Source of the DNA: Sipunculus nudus
Lineage: Eukaryota > Annelida > Sipuncula > Golfingiida > Sipunculidae
NCBI GenBank assembly: GCA_026874595.1
Contig: CM049309.1
Span: forward strand, 74,816,426 to 74,880,425
Direction of reading: 5' to 3'
DNA length: 64,000 nt
This document shows positions 27,363 to 40,330 of this stretch, piece after piece. The notes beneath the pieces are model-generated. The model did no database searches and was not told the DNA's origin. It was given only the letters and a program-made list of their open reading frames with translations. A program made the position numbers and the translations under genes. Each line of letters begins with the position of its first letter. The first letter of the stretch is position 1.

Positions 27363-28679
27363 GTAGGAACAAAGTCCTCTTACCTGTCAGAACATTAACA
27401 TGTGATGTGACATAGAAAACTCTCACCACCAATCTATTGTCAAAGAGGGCAGAGATAAAAACAATTGTCTGTTACAATCAGGTCAGTTATCTCAATACCA
27501 TTGTATCTAAACCACTGGCTAGCAACTACACATAGCTGAGAGGTAAAACTTGACTATTTGTACATGTGTAGGTAGTTTTCCTTAATATTAACAATTCGTA
27601 AAAAAAAATTTAACATTTTTCATCAACTCAAGAACAAGTTTTTCATGAATAATATTTAAACATTAAGACCTCTGAAACCCTGCCATTTTCTGACTGTTAT
27701 GAAAAGATTAGAAGATTCTAATTTGCCTTTACATACCTCCCTAAACAACTAAATAAGCAATACTTTATTGGTTATTATGATACTCAAAGCCCATGTTTCC
27801 TTATAACCATACTACCAAGAACATGAGGGGAGTCTTAATAAGGTATAGAGATAATGTTAGACAGAATATTTATCATAAAGTAGATAATCAGTTGATAATC
27901 TGGAGCATGCAGACTAAATTTTTTCACAGGTAATTCATGACGATGTATGCAATCAATAAATTACAAGTTACCAAGATTTTTTTTTACAGAGAATTGTTTT
28001 ATAACAGAATTTTACTCAACAGTTGATCATAATGTAATTACAATATGCAAACAAATGTTTCATCATTAATAAGGAAGACAAAAACACTAATTACCACTAT
28101 CAACACACTGACTATACCACATGTAGCCGGATTGTCTTATACCTATATGATATATTAATATACTACTATTACTTCTCTGATCAGTTCCTGATAGATATAT
28201 CAAACAGAGATATCAAGTGAAAACAACATGCCATTATTGTAGCTATAATGGCTTACACCAGGATTGGTACCTTGGTCTTAAAAAAGTATGATGCATATCA
28301 TATCCTACCAAATTAAAAAAAAAATAATTCTTTAATGTACAGCTGTAATAGAATAATACAAGGCCTACAGGCCTAATGCGAACCTGGGCAATGAGATTAC
28401 ACCAGGTATAATGCTTCAACGCTGGACCATTACTTTTCAAGTACATGTGTAAAATGTATATGAACAATGCAATTACTTAACACTTAGAACAAAAATCAAT
28501 TAAACAAACATCACTGCTGAAATTCTAGCATGGATGCACACAACACAAAAACTAGAATACTGGTAGTCAACAAGTGACTATGTGTATCTGCCAAAATCAG
28601 AGTGGGACAGGTGAAGTGAGGCATGGATTGAGTGGCAAGGGGAAATAGAGTGAGGTGTGTTGCATTATAGCCTGGATGT

Positions 28680-29800
28680 CTCCAGCCAAAATATGTATGT
28701 AGGTTGCGCCACCTACCACAAAATCCAGAAAGCTGTCCAAGTTGTATACATATGCAAAATTTTAGGCAGATAAGTCAAACCACTACTTGTATATGAGTGA
28801 TTTTATCCCACAGCAGACAAACAGAAGGACGATGTGCAAAAATGGTGGCAGGTGGCGCCACCAATTTTGTGTATGATTAAGAGCTATGTGAGATCTATAC
28901 ACATGCAAAATTTTAGGGGGATATGTCAAACCAGTCCTGAAATATAAGCCTGAATGTCTGCAGCATATACATAAAAGATTTGGCGCCACCTGCCACAAAA
29001 TCGAGAAAGCTAAATAAGATGTATGAACATGCAAAATTTTATGCGGATAAGTCAAACCACTACTGAGACAGGAGTGATTTTAGCTCAAGGCAGACAAACA
29101 GACGGATGCTGTGCAAAATTGGTGGCAGGTGGCGCCACCAATTTTGTATATGATTAAGAGCTATGTGAGATCTATACACATGCAAAAATTTTTCCCAATC
29201 GGTCAAATGGTTCTGAGATATGAGCTTGGATGTCTGCAGCATAAATGTGAATGTAGGTGGCGCCACCTGTCATAAAATCTAGAAAGCTGTCAAGGATGTA
29301 TAAACCTGCAAAATTTCAGGTGGATAATTCAAACCACTGCTGAGATATGAGTGAATTTATCCAAAGGCAGATGAACAGATGGATGCTCTGCAAAATTGGT
29401 TGCAGGTGGCGCCATCAGTTTTGCATATGATAAAGAGCTTTGTGAGATCTATACACATGCAATATTGTGGCCCAACTGGTCAAATGGTTCCCAAGATACA
29501 AGCTTTGATGGCTGCAGCTTTAATGTGAATGTAGGTGGTGCCACGTGTCATTAAAACAAAAAAGCTGTCCAGATTGTATACACATGCAAAATTTCAGATG
29601 GATAAATCCAACCAATCCAGAGATATGAGTGATTTTATCCCAAGGCAGAAAAACAGATGGTTGCTGTGCAAAAATGGCTGCAGGTGGGGCTACCATTTTT
29701 AGTGTATGTTATAAAGCTATCCAAGGGCTATATTTGTGTAAAATTTTTAGCCTGATCGGTCAAACGGTTCTGGAGATATGTGGGTTTATATGTGGAAACA
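28680..29800. repeat. Dimeric tandem array, about 280-bp unit with GGTGGCGCCACC palindromes
   Basis: Four units recur at about 280-bp spacing. Each has two halves of about 140 bp carrying a palindrome-centred core. The exact palindrome GGTGGCGCCACC stands at 28851-28862, 29128-29139 and 29256-29267, with variants near 28697, 28980, 29405 and 29537. Shared blocks are CAAAATTTTAGG, GATAAGTCAAACCACT and GAGATATGAGTGATTTTATC. The last unit ends in a GGCAAATGGACA-like segment of the kind that caps such bivalve repeats. Confidence 0.9.
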
Positions 29801-29984
29801 GATGGACAAATGGACACTTGGCAGAGAGGAAAGGTCAGAGGTCAACCAAAAATGAGGTCGCAGCAGTTCACATATGACCCGATCATAATTCCAAATATCA
29901 AATATTCTGCCAAATGGTTACGGAGAAGTTCTCCGGAAACCTATGCGGCAATGGCGGTATCCAACTGAAAACACAGTATCCGCA

Positions 29985-30345
29985 AAACTCTGTTTTGGCG
30001 GATACAATGATTGTAGCTAGCACCACCAGTCTTGTACACAACGAAGAGATATATACATATGCCCAATGTCAGACTGATATGTCAAACCCCTCCTGTGAAA
30101 TAAGCAGGGACATACACTTTGCAAAAATTATTGTATGTGGCGCCAACAGTCTTGTACACTATAAAGCTAACCGATATGTATAAACAAGCCAATTTCAGGC
30201 TGATGTATCGAATTCGTCTGTAGAAATAAGCAGGTGCATACACTGCAAATGTCCATGTAGGTGGCACCTTCTGTCTTGTAAATGAGAATACCATTAAAGA
30301 TGCATAGACAGGTCAAAATATCAGGCCAATACATCAAACTTCCCC
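29985..30345. repeat. Related tandem array, about 120-130 bp unit
   Basis: Three copies carry GTAGGTGGC or GTGGCGCCAACAG, then TCTTGTACAC, then TCAGGCTGATGTATC and a GAAATAAGCAGG block. This looks like a diverged half-unit relative of the array at 28680-29800. Confidence 0.65.
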
Positions 30346-31037
30346 AGAGTCTGATACACTGGGCTGACGAGGCTTAGGTGAGAAATCAACTGATAGGGCC
30401 TGGAGTCATGATGGCAGTCACAACAGAACTCCCATTCTAAGGGTCGGATCAAAATATTTCCTGTCTGGTATTATTTGGAATCACAGGCTTATATAGTCGT
30501 ATTATATGTGCTTAATATCGAAGAAAAAATGTTGTTACACAAAAATAATTACAATTTTTACCTCCTTTCATCACTGTGGCACCGATTCACGTGAAGCGGT
30601 ACTTCTAATTCAAAACTAAATGTGTCATGGCGTGGTTGTGTATGTAAACTTGGAAGTCGGAAGCCGGAAGCTGGAAACCAACGAAAGCAGTTTAAAGCAT
30701 ATACAAAATGCTAACGCTTCAATACCGTTTTGTTTTTTCCCCAATAGAATAAGATCTTTTTTATCATTCTGTGAAATATAATAGTTATCCATTGTTTAAT
30801 CTGAATGTTATGGAAGATTTTTTTGCTCGGAAGCCATCTCGGAAGGCAGTCAGAAGTGCTTGGATGTTATCCAATGTGTATAACTCGGAAGTCACAGAGA
30901 CGCACTAGTTAACTTGTATCCAAATGCAGTTTCATTATAAGTATAGTTGCATGCATATATTAAAATTGCTTATGCATGATTCTGCTCTTAATGAGTGTAT
31001 AATACAAAACATGATACATAATCGGAAAACTATAAGT

Positions 31038-31061
31038 TATATATATATATATATATATATT
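31038..31061. repeat. (TA)n microsatellite
   Basis: A run of about twelve TA dinucleotides lies inside the long-inverted-repeat element. Confidence 0.95.
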
Positions 31062-31423
31062 TGTATTTTCACGTAATATATTTCACCCCATCTCAAGATT
31101 ATGATTGATTTTCTGTTCCGCAACTATTCTCCTACATGTTTTTGAAAAATGTATTCAAACTTTAGGTTGTTGGGCTTTTATATTTATATTTCAATAAAAA
31201 TACAGTATAAACTGGAAAGTCCAAATATTCAAAAGTTCGTAACATGTTAATGTCAATGATGAAATGCGCGTCTATATACATTTATAACTGGCAAATGTCA
31301 CTCCTAGTATTTAAATGTAGTTCTCGTTGTTAAATAATTGATATGATTAAGTCTTATGACAATCTTTGCATTTTTTTCCGACATTTGTGATCTGTGAGCG
31401 CACAGGCTCGGACAGCAGAACAC

Positions 31424-31523
31424 AGTGTGCGAGTCTCAGTATCAGCCGAGGAGCCATGAGATTTTTCACGGTCGATCCCACCCCGAGCTCAGCTCTGTGG
31501 GGAGACCGTGCATGACTCGCACA
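31424..31523. other. GC-rich stepped hairpin, about 100 nt
   Basis: TGTGCGAGTC near the left end pairs with GACTCGCACA near the right end (10 bp). Further in, CACGGTC pairs with GACCGTG, and CCCAC with GTGGG around a loop containing GAGCTC. It stands out in AT-rich DNA and is followed by an 11-base G run at 31534-31544. A small structured RNA or a foldback remnant are both possible. Confidence 0.5.
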
Positions 31524-33614
31524 GTAATGCGATGGGGGGGGGGGATGACTGGGATTTGTCGGTGTTATTATCGAGAAAAGTGTGATAATGGAAATACTTC
31601 CTCTCTCATTATACTAGTATATATTTGGATGCTCTCTCAGTGGAGTAAATCACCAATTTATGAATTGGAAAGTAATAAATATAATAATGAAATTGCTAGG
31701 GAATAAAAAAAGTAATCTGGAAAAGAAATGAAAATTAATTACCAATAAATGGGAAAAGAACTCGATAAAATGAGAGATATTACGTCTGAACAGGCTTGCG
31801 CCCTCTATGGAAGCACCACTGAATAATAAATATGGTATAATAAACCCTAATACGGCATTAAAAATACAGTTATAAATTACGATGTCATTCAAAATAAAAA
31901 ATAGTTATATATTTTCCATACGTTGAACAAATATGAAAATTCAATATATCCCAGTAGGTCATCGGTGGAACAAACATACATGTATCATATACAAAACGAA
32001 ATGTCTCTCAATATGTTAGAGTTCAACGATATTTTTAAAAAATGTTAAATTTATATCTTAGAAAAGGGATACAACAGTCCAGATAATATATAACATACTA
32101 ATACATGTGTTATTATAAAATCTGATCATTTCTGAATTTAAGCAAATATTTCTTTAAAACTAAAATAAATTCTTTTTCAAGTTTTTGACTCTTTCTTTCA
32201 AACTTTATCAATCTCGATATTTATATTATAATAATTTCACCCCTGATGTTTCAACATCACATTTCAACTTCAAATATATGGATATTTATTAATATATTAA
32301 AGTATGTTTGCAACTGATTTTACTCTCAAACGTTATAATATATATATGTGCATGATGAGGGCGTCTAACCAGAATGTGCTCCCTTCAACTTCATATTACT
32401 GTACGATTACAAGGATCTCGATAAGAAATTATAATTTTGTTTACATAATATATATATATAAATCAATGTGTGCAACCGGACCATGAAATGTAAAATATAA
32501 TTTAACATAAAAAGTATTACATAATAGATAAGAGTCTAAGAGATTCATAATCCTGAGGAAATTTTTTGGTCAATGGAAGAGGAAAAGGTTTTTCAATTTA
32601 TTCATTAAAAATAAAATATTTTGTTCGAATCAACTTGTAAAAACATTAACTGGACATTTTTTGGTTCTGTCAAATTTTCTGTTTAAGTCTCTACGATATT
32701 ATCAGGGTGATTTTTATAGTGGCACATGTATAAAATATTATCAAAACCTTTATTTTTTTTCATGTTTCCACCAACATAAAATGCGGTAACAGCGTAAAAT
32801 ATTGATGAGTTAAAATAGTCTTGTTTTACAAAATGAAATAAAATATCAATATAATATATTATAAAAAAAACAGTATCATGAATGTTACAAAACAGATTGA
32901 GTTTATGAAAAATATATGATACTGAAGAATCTGAAAATGCTTGACACGTTTGCTGACGATATGATGACCAGTGCATTTGCCATTTCTGGCTTCCAAGTTT
33001 TACACATTTGAACCATATAACCGGGCATTTCCGAGCAAAAAATAGTCTATAACTTCGGATGGATAACTTTGATTATTTTACATAATGATAGAAAAAGACC
33101 TTATTCTATCAATAAAAATAAAAAGGTACTTTCCATTGATGTAGTAGCAATTTAATTATGCTTCGATCATTGCTTTAAAAAAAGTCCTTGCTTCCGACTT
33201 CGGACTTCCGAGTTTTACACACAGCCGTTTGGAAATCCCCTACCGGAAGTTATGGTTCTCCCGCTGACAGATGTGGAGAAGGTTTTTTTTAGTAAAACCA
33301 GCCCCGGAATTAAAAACTGCTGCACGAATACACGTAAGTCAACCGTGGATGTAATAATTATTATTTTCCCCAACAGAATAACGTCACTTTTTGTCTTAAC
33401 TCAGGAATATGACAGTTCAAGAAGTGGATGAAAATGAAAAAGTAGTGTCAGAAATGGCGTGCACATCTGCACATACTAGAATTGATGCGAACCCAATAGC
33501 TTGTGATGTCACCCCATCGTCTTCAGTTCATCTAAAATCAACGTTTGGGGTGACAATCTGTCGCTAGTAAGGCAGTTGCCCCCGAGTGACCTGTGACAAA
33601 TTGCTGCCTCAAGC

Positions 33615-33865
33615 TACTGCACTGAGTGAACTCTTGACCTGCACCTGGCTAGACTGAGTGAACTTTAGACCTGTACCTGGCTGCACTGAGTGAACTCTTG
33701 ACCTGTTGCATAATCTGACACAGTTGGCAGTTTGGCAAAGCTATAGATAGATCCAATTAAGCTGACCTTTGGTGCCAAATCTGATACAGTGAGCAGTCTG
33801 CCAAAGCTATATATAGAATGCAGCTACTGCACTGAGTGAACTCTTGACCTATACCTGGCTGCATT
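33615..33865. repeat. Tandem and interspersed copies of a 36-bp unit
   Basis: CTGCACTGAGTGAACTCTTG followed by ACCTGTACCTGG occurs four times, three in direct tandem at about 33617-33705 and one at 33826. Between them GCCAAAGCTATA also occurs twice. Confidence 0.75.
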
Positions 33866-34249
33866 TCTTCCAATCCTGGCACTGTGCCAAAACTATTTAT
33901 AGAGCTGACATAAACTTGGCTAATGGCCAACATCAAGGCACTGGCAATCAGCCGATAGTAAAACAAGTGCTGCCATCTGTACACAAAAGTGGTCCCTACT
34001 TGAAATAACTTTGAAATTAATTTTCCCAATACAAAATGCTTTTCAGCTGACTTCTTGGCTAATTCTTGAATTAAGTTGAGTAGGGAAACCAATAATTTAT
34101 AATCCATGTACAGATGTCTTTATATAGCCACAGAGAGCTGAATATCCATGACTGTAATATTGCCTGGTATGATGAATAACTTAAATCATAAATAATTTTT
34201 TAAAAGCTTTAAAAAAACTTTCTTGTCAATAATAACCAAAGATAACCTG

Positions 34250-34810
34250 AAATCTAAATGTCTAGTGGCATGATCTAATAGATGCTGATAAACTGGTGCC
34301 AGGCTAGATGTAACAGCATCACACAGCTAACATATATGGTAAAATGACTCAATTTAATCTCCATAATTCAGCCAAAAATCATTCATTTAGAACCATTTAT
34401 GACAATTACTAAAAGAATTATTCAGAGGATTATCCTTGTAAAATATTAAACAAATTGGCCTCAGTGGTGTCAGGGATTATTCTTGTAAAATATTTAACAA
34501 ACTGGCTTCAGTGCCATCAGTCAAAAACGTTTCGCAGGTTTATAACTCATATATGAAGATACAGCAAACTGGCTAAGTTCAGCTTCCCGTAACTCAGCCA
34601 GAAAGCACTGAACCAAAACCATTTGAACAAACTTGAATTATCAACATCTGAGGATAATTAATGTGTGAGATTTAAGAATTAACCCAGTGCTTTTTGAATA
34701 GAAGATGATGATGCTAGCTCCTGCCATTTTAAAGATAGCTATGGTTAACGCACAGACAACGCACGACATACGACGGACGCCGCCGCACCATCACATAAGC
34801 TCACAGGTTC
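34250..34810. repeat. Dispersed-repeat-like segment with a 47-bp duplication and GACGG-rich end
   Basis: GATTATCCTTGTAAAATATT starts a unit at about 34430 that recurs 47 bp later. The segment ends with GACATACGACGGACGCCG, a terminus common in bivalve dispersed repeats as I know them. I cannot assign it to a superfamily. Confidence 0.5.
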
Positions 34811-37800
34811 ACTAATAATTTCGAAATATATTTTTTTATTCCCACTTAATTTATAAAATAGAATCATATCAATCACTAAAAGAAGGATAAAGTTGGTGAA
34901 TTATTGAATGTTTCATGAAAGCCAAAAGAGTAAATAAATTATAATAATATGTTATATACACATGTATTAAATTGCACAAAGGTCACCCATACTAACCTGT
35001 AACTAATCCTGAATTAAACTTACAGTTGATCAAAGAGGAAAGTCAGTCAGGTTCATTTTCAGCTCTCCATGAATAAGATTGTATCTTATCTATAGCGTTG
35101 TGTATGGGCGTGTCAGATCTAGAGTATGTGTGCTTAAACAACAAAAGATTAATATAATGAAGCCTCACACTTCACCCACTTTGTACACAAAGTGCCTACT
35201 ACTTCAAAAACCATGAAGTATTCCTCAACAGAACTTAGTCCCAACCAACAAGAAGGTGCCCTTGTATTCCCTTCAGTACAGTACAATGATTAACAATAAA
35301 CAGAAATTTGAACATGGACAATGAGTGAATTTACCACAGAGACTCTTTCCTTGCACATTTTGATGAAGGAAGAAAAATAGAAGATTGTAAGTATTTGAGA
35401 AGTACTATGTAAAAGTACTTAGCAAACCGGTTTACAGATACTAGAGAATATGCTAAAAGCATCTCAAAAAATGAATCTCTTTGCCACTGAAGGGAAATTT
35501 CTCTATCTTTTTTATTTCAGATCATGGCTTGTTACATAAACTTCAATTATAGTTAAGGTTTTTTTATTACAAAAAATGATAATTAACAACCCCCCTACCC
35601 TCCATCATCCACTATTCCAGTGTACTAAGCTGTGAATAGCATAGATGTCACAGAAAATATTTTGTCATTCCAATTAATTTTCAATTTGTATCCTTACAAT
35701 TTTGTTTGATCTCAGGATCCTAACTTTACAAGTCTGAAGACTAACAATATGCCTCAATCCACCCATATATACACAGAACATTTCTTTGTCAAATGCTATT
35801 TTACACATTAAGTGACTTAATATTTTACTCACAATCACTGCTGTTAAAAAAATTGAAAGAAACCATTAGGACCCTTCCACAGACCTCCATAACACAGATT
35901 AGTACATTTAATATAATTCTGAATGGCACTAGATACACACAGAGACAATTTGTATGTCAGGTAGCTAGATCACTTTTCACAGATTATTAACACTTGTTAA
36001 ATACTTCATTCCAACAGGTGTTATAAAATATGCAAAGCAGTGATGTTGTAACTACTTGCAGATTCCACACTTGGAATAACTCTGGCAACTGGTCATATAA
36101 AAAGTGTAACTATAAACAATTACAATTGATATATCATTCTCCTTCAGATATTTTAGATAGTAAAATAAGATTATTATACAAAGCATATTTTGTCTGTATA
36201 TACATACCTCCTAAACAGCACACAATACAGATAAATGTAGGCCATTGTCAAAGACTAAATGCATAGACATGTTTAATGACCTGTGAGGATGAACAGGTAA
36301 ACACCTAAGCCTTTTTACACACAAAGGTGTGCCGCTCTGTACCGTGTTTAAACATCCTAAACAAGTCATCCATTCTCTTTAAACACCTCTGTTTGTACAA
36401 ACAGAGATCTCAGCCATTATTTTGGCATTTTTATATCTACAGCAATTTTTATATCACCAAGAATGATACTCACAGTGCATTCAACTGAATCTTATATCCA
36501 AAATGGTGGTGTTCTTACATTCATAAACTACCTCTACATGCCAGTATATCTGCTGTGCATGCCGCCAAGTCCCGTCTGGACTAAAGGTATGGTATCACAA
36601 CACCAAAGGGCTGGTCATGCAGCCTACAGCTAGTGGGTGTTTCTCTATTAGGCCAGGACTATAAACATCATTGATTAACATACAAATTTACCACATAAAT
36701 GCTTCTTCACAGGATATTAATACAATCCCAAATAATCCATAATGATCATATACAGTCAAGATAACAAACCTACGAACAGGCTGTAAAGAGCTAATTTTAT
36801 CATTAACATGCATATGCTGAAGAGAAAATTTTGGACAATTTGTCTGCTTTGACATACAAGTATTTATCAAAGAGGTCACGCACTTTAAAATCAGACTATG
36901 ATGTTACTGATCTGCAGTAAAATCAACCTGGAATATGATCACACCTGATGTCATATAAATACTTCCTAAGTGCATTTATAACCTGTGTATAAATCTGCTT
37001 TGCCCTACTGCTACTGAGAAGCACAGGGACCATGAAACCGGACACACGTCACAGCCCGCCCCATTCATATCCCACAATAACAGCAAGCAGTTCAATAGTA
37101 TTGACAACGGCCCAAGCTTTAAATGACATGTTGAACATGTGTGCATATTTGCGAGGTGCCTCCCACCTGTGGGTTTCAATATTTGTGTGTCTTGTGTAGG
37201 AGCACAGACAGTTTTCTGGCGACAATGACAATACATTTGCTGCACACAAGCAGCCCAGGTATGTAGTATCCCTGACACTATCTATCTGGAATGCTGAAAT
37301 CAATCGTCTCACCTTTGATCAGATTTACAGTGATCCCATGAAGACTCTGGCATGCTACTTACTTTCACCTATATGTAATATATCCATATACCTGTGTGAC
37401 AGGAGGGAATATAACTGTTCAAACTGAACTAAATTCACTTTTTGAAAGCCACGATGTATTACAGTTGGTTTCATGCATGGATGATTTGGTTTCCCCTTTT
37501 TCTCTCATGCTTGTACATGTATTAAACTGGTTCTCTCTTGTGCGTAAATGTACAGAATTGTACCAGCAGGTACCAGCAAGTTTATACATATATACTCAAA
37601 AATTTGTGTTCTTCAGTCTTCAGGATTCTTGAACAATAGCAAAATTTACAACATCTGCAAGTCTGAGTTTATATAATTTTGCTTAAATGTCTTTTCTGTT
37701 GTTGACATACCACTGGTTAACTTCTTGGGTTGCAAATATTGTACATTGTATACTGATGGTAAAATGATGATTTGGAAAGGCAAAGGGACAAATAAGAATT

Positions 37801-38240
37801 TTTTTGTCACCCCCTTTTCATGGGGTCTGACAGAAAATCCTTGTTGGAGGTAAATGTGCTCAATTAAAGCATTCCAGTTTATTTCAGGTCTTAATGAGTA
37901 ACAAATATAATATACTGTTTGTGTTTTGATGACCCTACCTCATCAAACATTCATATCACATGTTCTATTTAACTCAAGAGAGCAATAAATTAAGCTTTGT
38001 GCTAAATATAATGTTATTTTTTTACAAATAAATATTTCACCAGTGTAATACAGGTGAAACATATTAAGCCTCAGTGGAAAGAAAGAACTATGGACCCATG
38101 GATCACTACCCTCAGCTGAATTTTGTCTATAAGGATAGGTTTATAAGCTTTTTCAAAGTATTGGTCCTGTGATCAGTTTGAAGGCAACCTGTGTACCCAA
38201 ACTGGAATTATTATCCATAAACTAATTTGTTAATAGATGG
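34811..38240 (-). other. Intron; no gene, one perfect palindrome
   Basis: The sequence is ordinary AT-rich intron. The only structure I can point to is the palindrome at 36387-36406. Open frames are at chance length. Confidence 0.5.
36387..36406. other. Perfect 20-bp palindrome
   Basis: CTCTGTTTGTACAAACAGAG reads the same on both strands with no loop. It contains TGTACA flanked by forkhead-like TGTTT and AAACA. Confidence 0.8.
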
Positions 38241-38243
38241 GCC

Positions 38244-38870
38244 CTGTGACCTTCACCTTTGACCTAGTGACCCCAAAATCAAAAGGATCCTTCCCCTATT
38301 GGCAGGTGTGCCATTTGGAAGACGGAAGGATTGGGATGAAAAGTTTGGCTTAAATTGCATTCACAATCTTTTTAAAGAAGTGGGTCCTGTGACCTTGACC
38401 TTTGACCTCATGACCCCAAAATCAACAGGGTTCTTACATTATTGGTGGGTCATATATAAGTTAAGTTTGAAACCGGCCAATATGTCAAACTAAACTGGAG
38501 TTACCATCTGGAAACTAAATTGTGAACAGATGGCCCCTGTGACCTTGACCTTTGACCTTGTGACCCAAAATTCATTTATGTTCTCCCCATACTGGCAAGT
38601 CAGCTAAATGTGCAAGATGGAAAGTTTGGGATGAAATGCTTGGCTGAGAATGCAGCTATAATCTTTTTAAATAAGAGAGTCCTGTGACCTTGAACTTTTA
38701 CCTAGTGACCCCAAAATCATAAAGGTTTCATGCTTTAGTGGTGGGCCATATATCAATCAAGTTTGAAATCCATGTGTCAATACAACCTGGTGCTACCATC
38801 TGGAAACAAATTTGTTTGGATGGACGGATGGACAGACAGACAGAAAGGGTGATTACTATGGGACATCCAC
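38244..38870. repeat. Tandem array, about 145-bp unit carrying AGGTCA half-sites
   Basis: GTGACCTTGACCTTTGACCT or a close variant recurs at 38246, 38389, 38539 and 38684, each followed by GACCCCAAAATCA and later by TGGGCCATATAT and CATCTGGAAACTAA. The array ends in TGGACGGATGGACAGACAGA, then GTGATTACTATGGGACATCC, a typical end of this bivalve-type repeat. Confidence 0.92.
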
Positions 38871-39089
38871 TTGTGATAAATAAACACACCAGGTTTTTGG
38901 ACACTAGATGTGATCACAGCTGAGAAACTGACATGATTGTTGTCATTTTATAGTAAAAAATAGAAAAATATTCATAAAAGTAACAAAAAATAATGTGGTG
39001 CCACCACTTTTCTGGAACTGACAAAACTAGTCATGGTCAATATTCAAGGCAAGATTCATGACATTCCATGCATTAATTATCAAGATATT

Positions 39090-39345
39090 TGAGGTTTTGT
39101 ATCAAATTTTTTATTATTCTAGGGGGTACTTTCAAGCCCCATAGCTCGGAGGATATAGGTCGCAGTGATCTAATTTCAGGTTTCCAAGGAGATTTTTTAT
39201 TGACCTCCCTGGATGTTTACTTAGAAACTTCTAGGACAAACAGTTACGATTTGTGCTCTAGCTGCTAACGAATGGCAGGACGACCAGACGGACGAAGCGC
39301 CATTCCTATACCTCAGTTGACTTACTGTCAGCTGAGCTAAAAAAA
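39090..39345. repeat. Dispersed repeat with GACGG and TCAGCTGAGCTAAAAA end
   Basis: The segment contains CCCATAGCTCGGAGGATATA and ends with CCAGACGGACGAAGC then GTCAGCTGAGCTAAAAA. The same ending recurs at about 42940-42963 and 43622-43644, so these share a family or an element end. Confidence 0.6.
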
Positions 39346-39699
39346 CATGCCATGGCCAAAGTTTGACAAAATTTAAGGTACTGAATCTATGTTTATGCTA
39401 CAAAATTAAAAATATTAGCAAAATTCAGATCTTAATTTGGTTATACAATTCAATCTTGATAATATAAAGTTACATCCCTGAACTAGAATATCAGCAGAAG
39501 CTGACAAAAGCCAACAGCCAAAAGAACAGTGTTTAAAGGTGGTAACAGTAACAAGTACTAAATATCTGTTCTCACATTGATGTATATCTGTACATGTCTC
39601 AGTTATAAGTTCAAAATGGAGAGGTATGTATCATGATTCATAACAATCCACCAGATGTTTTCTGAAAAATAAGCTTCTAAGTTTTATTCTATTATGCCT

Positions 39700-40330
39700 T
39701 AATAGCACTGTGACCTTGAAAAGTAGGTCAAGGTCACCCATCTTTGAACTTGACTGAGATTTTGTCGATATACATCTTCATCAAAGAAATAAAATTCCTA
39801 TTGTGAATCCTTTTAGAGATATCCCGCTCACAAGGCCAAAGTTGAAAAATTCAAGAAAAATTCATTAAAAATCAGAAATTGTAGGTGGCACCCCAAAACT
39901 GTGCAGCAGTTACAGACCATCAGTCCCTATGATCATAGTAAGTATTATGAAAATCTATCCAATGGTTCCTGAGAAATAAGCTTCTAAATGTTTTTACTAT
40001 AATCAGCTCGAAAACCTAGAAAAATAGGTCAATGTCACTCATCTTCAAACTTGACCGAGATTTTGTCAATATACATCTTCACCGAAAAAATAAATTCCTA
40101 CAGTGAATCCTTTTAGAGATATCCTGCTCACAAGCCCATAGATGAAAAATCCGATAAAAATTCATTAAAAATCAGAAATTGTAGGTGGCACCACCAAATT
40201 TGTGTAGCAAGTACAGACTATCAGTCCCAATAATCATAGTAAGTTTTGTGAAAATCCACCAAATAGTTCCTGAGTAATAAGCATCTAAGTGTTTTTCTAT
40301 AATCAGCTCTAAAATGTAGAACAAGGGACC
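39700..40330. repeat. Two-copy tandem repeat, about 300-bp unit
   Basis: TAGGTCAAGGTCACCCATCT, GAGATTTTGTCGATATACAT, GTGAATCCTTTTAGAGATAT and AAATTGTAGGTGGCACC recur 300 bp apart. A third partial copy of the first three blocks is at about 42960-43090, beside GGACGGACGGACGG. Confidence 0.88.

Larger units (their letters stand above)
30637..33224. mobile_element. Long-terminal-inverted-repeat element, about 2.6 kb, decayed
   Basis: The arm at 30637-30905 and the arm at 32980-33224 are inverse complements along most of about 250 bp. Good blocks include AATAGAATAAGATCTTTTTT with its partner, AGTTATCCA, and TTTTTTGCTCGGAA. Each arm carries a TGTGTAAAACTCGGAAG-like motif at both its ends. Small indels separate the arms, so it is old. 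The 2-kb interior is AT-rich and has no transposase frame. No target-site duplication could be read with confidence. Confidence 0.7.

Noticed and set aside
28680-30345. Regularly spaced repeats that might recall a CRISPR array
   Set aside because: Units are about 280 bp, diverged, and in a eukaryotic intron with no spacers or cas genes.
33757-34107. 116-codon minus-strand frame
   Set aside because: It overlaps short tandem repeats, has no recognisable domain and no splice support.
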